From assembly GCA_027490415.1 (NCBI GenBank), contig JAIXYD010000114.1, forward strand, positions 1-18,859: 18,859 nucleotides of DNA, given 5' to 3'. Under the pieces are notes generated by a model that made no database searches, was not told the origin of the DNA, and was given only the letters and a program-made list of their open reading frames with translations. The translations under genes and the position numbers were made by a program. The stretch is from Streptomycetaceae bacterium. GTDB lineage: Bacteria > Actinomycetota > Actinomycetes > Nanopelagicales > Nanopelagicaceae. Below, one piece after another: positions 14,137-18,859 of this stretch. The stretch's first letter is position 1. Every line of letters starts with the position of its first letter.

Positions 14137-15303
14137 ATGGCAAGCACAAATGAAGTGAAAGCAGTTCTTAACCGTTTAGGTGTTGAGACTCCTTCATGGG
14201 CGTATGGAAACTCTGGGACCCGCTTTAAAGTCTTTGGGCAACCGGGTGTGCCGCGTGATCCATATGAGAAAGTTGCTGATGCTGCCCAGGTGCACAAATA
14301 CACGGGAGCTGCACCAACAGTTGCCCTCCATATTCCTTGGGACAGAGTTGCAGACTACAAGGACTTTGCAGCGCATGCGCAAAGCCTAGGTGTAAAACTT
14401 GGCACTATAAATTCCAATACATTCCAAGATGATCAATACATTCTTGGATCTGTCTGTGCACCCGATCCTAAAGTGCGCGCGAATGCCGTTGCGCATTTGC
14501 TTGATTGCATCGATATCATGGATCAAGTTAATGTTCAGGATCTCAAACTTTGGTTTGCGGATGGAACAAACTACCCGGGTCAGGACAACATCGCTGACCG
14601 CCAAAACCGCTTAGCTGAATCACTTGAGAAGGTTTATGCCCGCCTTGGGGCTAACCAGCGCATGTTGCTCGAATACAAGTTTTTTGAGCCAGCTTTTTAT
14701 CACACAGATGTTCCGGACTGGGGTACTTCACTACTTCATTGCATGGCGCTGGGTCCGAAGGCGATGGTTGTTGTTGACACGGGACACCACGCACCGGGAA
14801 CAAATATCGAATTCATCGTGGCTGGCTTGCTTCGTGCAAAGCGTCTAGGAGCCTTCGATTTTAACTCCCGTTTCTATGCTGATGATGATCTCATCGTAGG
14901 CGCGGCCGACCCATTTCAACTATTTCGCATCATGCACGAAGTGAATATCAACGGCGGTTTCGACGTTGGAACACCTGTCTCATACGTTCTTGATCAATGC
15001 CACAATATTGAAGCAAAAATTCCTGGTCAGATTCGTTCAATTATGAATGTACAGGAAGCGGTCGCCAAGGCAGTTCTTGTTGATCAAGAAGCGCTTAAGA
15101 CGGCGCAGCTTTCGGGAGATGTCCTGGCAGCACATGAAGTGTTGATGGATGCCTACAACACTGATGTACGTGGACTTCTTCGCGAGTGGCGTAGTGATAA
15201 GGGAATTGATCCTGAACCGATGAAAGCATATGCAGCAAGTGGATATGCAAAGAAGATTGCAGCAGATCGCGTTGGTGGTAATCAAGCTGGTTGGGGTGCT
15301 TAA
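14137..15303 (+). CDS. rhaI: L-rhamnose isomerase, RhaI type (Streptomyces-like subtype)
   Basis: A 388-residue TIM-barrel sugar isomerase converting L-rhamnose to L-rhamnulose. It resembles the RhaI enzymes of Gram-positive bacteria and Pseudomonas stutzeri more than E. coli RhaA. Candidate metal ligands stand in conserved contexts: Glu179 (LLEYKFFEP), Asp214 and His217 (VVVDTGHHAPGTN), and the acidic cluster around 241-251 (FDFNSRFYADDD). HIPWD (65-69) is another typical barrel segment. The ATG at 14137 is preceded by AAGGAATGGAA, a loosely spaced ribosome binding site. It is followed after only 4 bp by the aldolase gene, so the two are likely coupled. The subtype name rests on recognition, not on an alignment. 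Confidence 0.93.
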   Translation: MASTNEVKAVLNRLGVETPSWAYGNSGTRFKVFGQPGVPRDPYEKVADAAQVHKYTGAAPTVALHIPWDRVADYKDFAAHAQSLGVKLGTINSNTFQDDQYILGSVCAPDPKVRANAVAHLLDCIDIMDQVNVQDLKLWFADGTNYPGQDNIADRQNRLAESLEKVYARLGANQRMLLEYKFFEPAFYHTDVPDWGTSLLHCMALGPKAMVVVDTGHHAPGTNIEFIVAGLLRAKRLGAFDFNSRFYADDDLIVGAADPFQLFRIMHEVNINGGFDVGTPVSYVLDQCHNIEAKIPGQIRSIMNVQEAVAKAVLVDQEALKTAQLSGDVLAAHEVLMDAYNTDVRGLLREWRSDKGIDPEPMKAYAASGYAKKIAADRVGGNQAGWGA

Positions 15304-15307
15304 ATAG

Positions 15308-17344
15308 ATGACAAACAAGACTATTGAAGAGTTATTGGGGCGCAGTAATCGTCTGGGGAGTAATCCAAAATTTACCAATTACGCGGGTGGAAACACTTCG
15401 GCGAAGGGTATTGCAAATGATCCATCAACAGGAAAAGATGTTGAAGTCCTTTATGTAAAGGGCTCTGGTGGCGATTTAGGAACCTTGAAGGAATCCGGAC
15501 TTGCTGGTCTCTACCTTGATCGCATGCGCGCTTTGGTTAATGTTTATCGCGGTGTCGAGCATGAAGATGAGATGGTTGCACTTTTTGATTACTGCACCTT
15601 TGGCCGTGGTGGTGCAGCGCCAAGCATTGATACAGCGATGCATGGACTTGTAGGTATCGCACATGTCGATCACTTGCACCCAGATTCAATTATCGCTCTT
15701 GCTACCGCTGAGGACGGACGCGCACTCACTCAAGAATGTTTCGGAGATGAAATTCTCTGGGTTGACTGGCGCCGCCCTGGCTTTCAATTGGGGCTTGATA
15801 TCGCAAAGATGGCTCAAGAAAATCCATCTGCCAAAGGTGTGATTCTAGGTGGGCATGGATTAACCACCTGGGCAGATACATCAGCTGAGTGTGAGAAGCG
15901 CTCAATTGATGCTATCGAGAAGGCTGAAAAGTTTCTTGCTGCAAAGGGTAAGAAGGATCCATTCGGAACCCCTGTTAAGGAGTGGGCACCACTTGCACCG
16001 GATGCACGCAAGGCAAAGGCAGCGCTTCTGGCGCCAGCACTTCGCGGAATCGCCTCGATGGATGCACCGATGCTCGGTAGCTTTAGCGATGCCGATGTTG
16101 TTCTAGATTTTATTTCTCATTCTGAGTTGCCACGTCTTGCAGCTCTTGGCACTTCATGTCCGGATCACTTCTTGCGGACGAAGATTTCACCGATGGTCCT
16201 TGATACTGCCGCAGATGCATCGGTTGAAGATGTTATAGCTCGAGCACATGAACTTCATGAAAAGTACCGCCAAACTTATGCTGCCTACTATAAGAAGTAC
16301 GCAAAGCCTGAAAGCCCTGCAATGCGCGGCGCTGACCCATTGATTATTCTGGTGCCCGGCGTTGGAATGTTCAGTTACGGAAAGGACAAGCAGACTTCAC
16401 GCGTTGCCGGTGAGTTCTACATCAATGCAATTAATGTCATGCGCGGCGCTGAATCTGTTTCAACTTATAAGCCAATAGCCGAGTCTGAAAAGTTTAATAT
16501 TGAATACTGGGATCTAGAAGAAGCAAAACTTCGTCGTTTACCAAAGGCAAAACCATTGGCTGGCCGCATCGCAATCGTAACTGGTGGAGGTTCAGGTATT
16601 GGTAGAGCCACATCACTTCGCCTTGCGGCAGAAGGTGCGTGTGTTGTAGTTGCAGATCGCGATTTAGATGCAGCAACCGCTGTTGCTGCTGAGATCGGTG
16701 GTGCCGATAAAGCAATCGCAGTTAAGGTCGATGTAACAGATGAAGAGGCAATAATTGCAACAGTGCATGCGTCTTCTCTTGCTTTTGGAGGGGTCGATCT
16801 TGTTGTGAACAACGCTGGTCTTTCACTCAGCAAGGCACTTGTTGATACAACTGTCGCTGACTGGGATTTGCAGCACGATGTTATGGCTCGCGGATCTTTC
16901 TTGATGTCACGTGAAGCAGCTAAAGCAATGATTGCTCAGAAAATGGGCGGTGACATCGTCTACATATCATCAAAAAATTCAATCTTTGCTGGCCCAAATA
17001 ACATTGCATACGGGGCAACAAAGGCCGACCAAGCACACCAAGTTCGTCTATTGGCTGCTGAACTAGGCGCATATCAAATTCGTGTTAACGGAATTAACCC
17101 TGATGGTGTTGTTCGTGGGTCAGGAATTTTCTCATCAGGATGGGGCGCAAATCGTGCCGCTGTATACGGTGTAGAAGAAGAGAAGTTGGGCGAGTACTAC
17201 GCGCAGCGTTCCATCTTGAAGCGTGAGGTTTTGCCCGATCACATCGCGGCGGCCGTCTTCGTTCTATGTTCATCTGATCTAGCACTTACAACTGGTCTTC
17301 ATATCCCCGTCGACAGTGGAGTCGCTGCCGCATTTATGCGATAG
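15308..17344 (+). CDS. rhaEW: Bifunctional L-rhamnulose-1-phosphate aldolase / lactaldehyde dehydrogenase
   Basis: A 678-residue two-domain protein. The N-terminal part (about 1-410) is a class II aldolase with YAGGNTSAKG (25-34) and the metal-site histidines in HVDHLHPD (119-126) and GGHGLTTW (181-188); it would split L-rhamnulose-1-phosphate into dihydroxyacetone phosphate and L-lactaldehyde. The C-terminal part (about 418-678) is a short-chain dehydrogenase with the NAD site TGGGSGIG (425-432), NNAG (501-504), catalytic serine at 554/555, Tyr568 and Lys572; it would oxidise lactaldehyde to lactate. This fused arrangement is the known RhaEW (YuxG-like) type found in Bacillus, actinobacteria and others. 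It lies 4 bp after rhaI and 6 bp before rhaB. Both active sites look complete. Confidence 0.93.
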   Translation: MTNKTIEELLGRSNRLGSNPKFTNYAGGNTSAKGIANDPSTGKDVEVLYVKGSGGDLGTLKESGLAGLYLDRMRALVNVYRGVEHEDEMVALFDYCTFGRGGAAPSIDTAMHGLVGIAHVDHLHPDSIIALATAEDGRALTQECFGDEILWVDWRRPGFQLGLDIAKMAQENPSAKGVILGGHGLTTWADTSAECEKRSIDAIEKAEKFLAAKGKKDPFGTPVKEWAPLAPDARKAKAALLAPALRGIASMDAPMLGSFSDADVVLDFISHSELPRLAALGTSCPDHFLRTKISPMVLDTAADASVEDVIARAHELHEKYRQTYAAYYKKYAKPESPAMRGADPLIILVPGVGMFSYGKDKQTSRVAGEFYINAINVMRGAESVSTYKPIAESEKFNIEYWDLEEAKLRRLPKAKPLAGRIAIVTGGGSGIGRATSLRLAAEGACVVVADRDLDAATAVAAEIGGADKAIAVKVDVTDEEAIIATVHASSLAFGGVDLVVNNAGLSLSKALVDTTVADWDLQHDVMARGSFLMSREAAKAMIAQKMGGDIVYISSKNSIFAGPNNIAYGATKADQAHQVRLLAAELGAYQIRVNGINPDGVVRGSGIFSSGWGANRAAVYGVEEEKLGEYYAQRSILKREVLPDHIAAAVFVLCSSDLALTTGLHIPVDSGVAAAFMR

Positions 17345-17350
17345 ATCTCC

Positions 17351-18763
17351 ATGTTTGAATTTCTTGCAGTAGATCTTGGTGCCACTAGTGGTCGCGTCGC
17401 TATAGGTCGAGTTGGTAACGATTCAATCTCACTGGATGTGGTGCACCGTTTTCAACATGAAGTTATTCCACAAGATGATGGATCCCTGTTGTGGAATTGG
17501 GATTTGATTCTTTCCGAGGTTTTCACAGGACTTAAAGAGGCAATAAAGACTTCTGATCCCATAAGCCTGGCGGTTGATTCATGGGCGGTTGATTACGGAT
17601 TTATTGGTACCGCAGGTCAATTCCTTCCCCCGGTTCATGCATATCGCGATCCTCGCAATGAGGTTGCTTATCAAGAGCTGGTGAAAATAATTGGGAAGGA
17701 AAGAATTTATTCAACGACCGGAATTCAATTCCTTCCGTTTAACACCATCTATCAGCTCTATGCAGCGCGCATTCTTCCAGAGTACAAAGAAGCTTCGAAA
17801 TTCCTCATGCTCCCCGATCTTGTTAATTATCTTCTCACTCAGAAACTTTCAACAGAGGTTACTAACGCATCAAGTACGCAGGCACTCAATACCTTAACCA
17901 GAGAGTGGGATCGCGAGCTCATTAATCTTGCAGGAATCCGTGAAGATCTCTTCACTGAGCTACACGAGCCAGGAACTCTTATCGGAGTCGTCAAGGGTTT
18001 TGATGAACTGGACGGAATTAATGTTGTCGCAACTGCATCCCATGACACAGCCGCTGCAATTGCTGGAGTTCCTTTTTCTAATCGTTTGACTGAGGCGTAC
18101 ATCTCAAGCGGTACTTGGTCGCTAGTTGGAGTCGAACTCGATGCCCCAGTTCTTACACCTGAAGCTTTCGCTGCAAATATAACTAATGAGCTTGGTGCTG
18201 ATGGAACTGTTCGCGCACTCAAGAATGTAACGGGAATGTGGATACTTGAAGAATGTCGTCGTGCTTGGCACATGGAGGGTCGTGACTATGAAATGTCAGA
18301 TCTCCTAGCACTCGCATCGGATGCTAAAGGTTTTTCCACTTTGATTGATCCCAACGATCCGCTCTTTGCTCCCCCCGGTGGAATGCCCCAACGAATTCAC
18401 AGTTACTGTGTCGATCGTGGTCTCACACCGCCGCAAAGTGATGGCGAATATGCAATGTGTATTCTCAATAGCTTGGCCCATGCTTATAAAAAGACAATTG
18501 ATGAGATCTCACTCGTTACTGGTCGGAAGATAAACCTCATTCATATCCTGGGTGGAGGATCCCAAAACGATCTATTAAATCAACTCACTGCAAATATCTG
18601 TGGGGTGACCGTTAAAACAGGTCCGGTTGAGGCAACTCTCTTTGGAAACATTGCTGTACAGGCTATCTCTGCCGGAGTTCTGGAAAACCTGACACAGGCT
18701 CGAGCTCTCATCGCAAATTCATTTACCTCAAAAGTATTTCAGAGCGGAGACGAGGAGATTTGA
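17351..18763 (+). CDS. rhaB: L-rhamnulokinase (FGGY family)
   Basis: A 470-residue sugar kinase that phosphorylates L-rhamnulose at C1 with ATP. It shows the FGGY features DLGATSGRVAIG (8-19, phosphate loop), SLAVDSWAVDYGF (72-84, typical of rhamnulokinases), TASHDTAAA with the probable catalytic base Asp232, YISSGTWSLVG and ILGGGSQNDLLNQLTA. RPGG-like substrate-loop residues occur as FAPPGGMPQRI. The length matches the family. The ATG follows the aldolase stop by 6 bp with no Shine-Dalgarno, so translation probably depends on coupling. The last six codons (SGDEEI and stop region) lie inside the antisense tRNA-Ser acceptor and T arms. This odd convergent overlap leaves no room for a separate terminator. 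Confidence 0.95.
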   Translation: MFEFLAVDLGATSGRVAIGRVGNDSISLDVVHRFQHEVIPQDDGSLLWNWDLILSEVFTGLKEAIKTSDPISLAVDSWAVDYGFIGTAGQFLPPVHAYRDPRNEVAYQELVKIIGKERIYSTTGIQFLPFNTIYQLYAARILPEYKEASKFLMLPDLVNYLLTQKLSTEVTNASSTQALNTLTREWDRELINLAGIREDLFTELHEPGTLIGVVKGFDELDGINVVATASHDTAAAIAGVPFSNRLTEAYISSGTWSLVGVELDAPVLTPEAFAANITNELGADGTVRALKNVTGMWILEECRRAWHMEGRDYEMSDLLALASDAKGFSTLIDPNDPLFAPPGGMPQRIHSYCVDRGLTPPQSDGEYAMCILNSLAHAYKKTIDEISLVTGRKINLIHILGGGSQNDLLNQLTANICGVTVKTGPVEATLFGNIAVQAISAGVLENLTQARALIANSFTSKVFQSGDEEI

Positions 18764-18833
18764 ACTCCTGAAGGGTTTAACCCCTTACCTCGTTAGCAGT
18801 GAGGCGCACTCGACCGGGCTATGCGACGTCTCC
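18745..18833 (-). tRNA. tRNA-Ser(GCT)
   Basis: The minus strand folds as a class II tRNA. The acceptor stem is GGAGACG/CGTCTCC, the D stem GCAT/GTGC, and the anticodon loop CTGCTAA (anticodon GCT, reading AGC/AGT). The long variable arm AAGGG-GTTAAA-CCCTT is typical of serine tRNA, and the T arm is AGGAG-TTCAAAT-CTCCT. The discriminator base is G, as expected for Ser, and CCA is not encoded. The last anticodon-stem pair is an A-C mismatch (31-39). Its 3' end overlaps the last 19 bp of rhaB on the opposite strand. Confidence 0.95.
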
Positions 18834-18846
18834 AAGTGTGAGGCCA

Positions 18847-18852
18847 AGTCTA
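18847..18852 (-). promoter_or_regulatory. Predicted -10 box (TAGACT) of tRNA-Ser
   Basis: On the minus strand TAGACT lies 13 nt before the first tRNA base. The -35 box would fall outside the window. Confidence 0.4.
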
Positions 18853-18859
18853 CCGCCTC

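Noticed and set aside
14124..14153. Nine-codon ORF (MEYDNGKHK) overlapping the rhaI start, a possible leader peptide
   Set aside because: Its ATG is only one base from the GG of the nearest Shine-Dalgarno-like sequence and the peptide has no regulatory feature. It is simply the out-of-frame ATG before rhaI.
14028..14303. 91-codon open frame antisense across the rhaM-rhaI junction
   Set aside because: It overlaps two well-supported genes and has no start signal or family resemblance.
16465..16833. 122-codon open frame antisense to the dehydrogenase part of rhaEW
   Set aside because: Its Ala/Ser/Thr-rich composition reflects the codon pattern of the sense gene, which has intact SDR motifs.
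1..18859. Insertion sequences, integrases, CRISPR repeats and long direct repeats
   Set aside because: I saw no transposase- or integrase-like protein, regular short repeats or duplicated blocks beyond the 12-bp operator pair.

Overview
The window looks like chromosome from a small-genome, mid-GC actinobacterium. The freshwater planktonic Nanopelagicales (acI, Planktophila-like) are my best guess. This rests on GC content in the mid-40s by eye, very tight gene packing, an actinobacterial DUF2993/LmeA-like protein, a secreted protein with a short Cys-containing 'AGAACTKAG...YTCVKSGKKLAW' module, a Streptomyces-type L-rhamnose isomerase, and several genes with a -10 box 6-8 nt from the start codon and no Shine-Dalgarno sequence (apparent leaderless mRNAs). 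The assignment is inference; no rRNA or marker gene is present.

Left part (1-3014), probably ordinary genome. A truncated DUF2993 lipid-binding-type membrane/secreted protein (1-482, minus) and a secreted HEFFH metallopeptidase-like protein (579-1721, minus) are followed by a divergent 111-bp promoter region and a cytochrome P450 (1833-3014, plus).

Centre and right (3035-18763), one rhamnoside/L-rhamnose utilisation locus. A leftward operon runs from about 12.5 kb down to 3.0 kb: solute-binding protein, two CUT1-type ABC permeases, GH78 alpha-L-rhamnosidase, GH3 beta-glycosidase and an MFS transporter. A LacI-family regulator lies at 12647-13645. A rightward operon then encodes L-rhamnose mutarotase (rhaM), isomerase (rhaI), a fused rhamnulose-1-phosphate aldolase/lactaldehyde dehydrogenase (rhaEW) and rhamnulokinase (rhaB). 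The same 12-bp LacI-type operator, TGAATCGTTTCA, lies just downstream of the predicted promoters of both operons, so the LacI protein probably controls both.

Working model: a rhamnose-containing glycoside is imported intact by the ABC system, whose ATPase is not encoded here. The two glycosidases have no signal peptide, so they would cut it in the cytoplasm, GH78 releasing L-rhamnose and GH3 a second sugar such as glucose. Rhamnose then passes through RhaM, RhaI, RhaB and RhaEW to dihydroxyacetone phosphate and lactate. The MFS protein, translationally overlapped with GH3, may export a leftover moiety. The window ends with a tRNA-Ser(GCT) on the minus strand whose 3' end overlaps the end of rhaB. 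No mobile element, CRISPR array or rRNA was seen, and no stretch above 300 bp lacks a gene.
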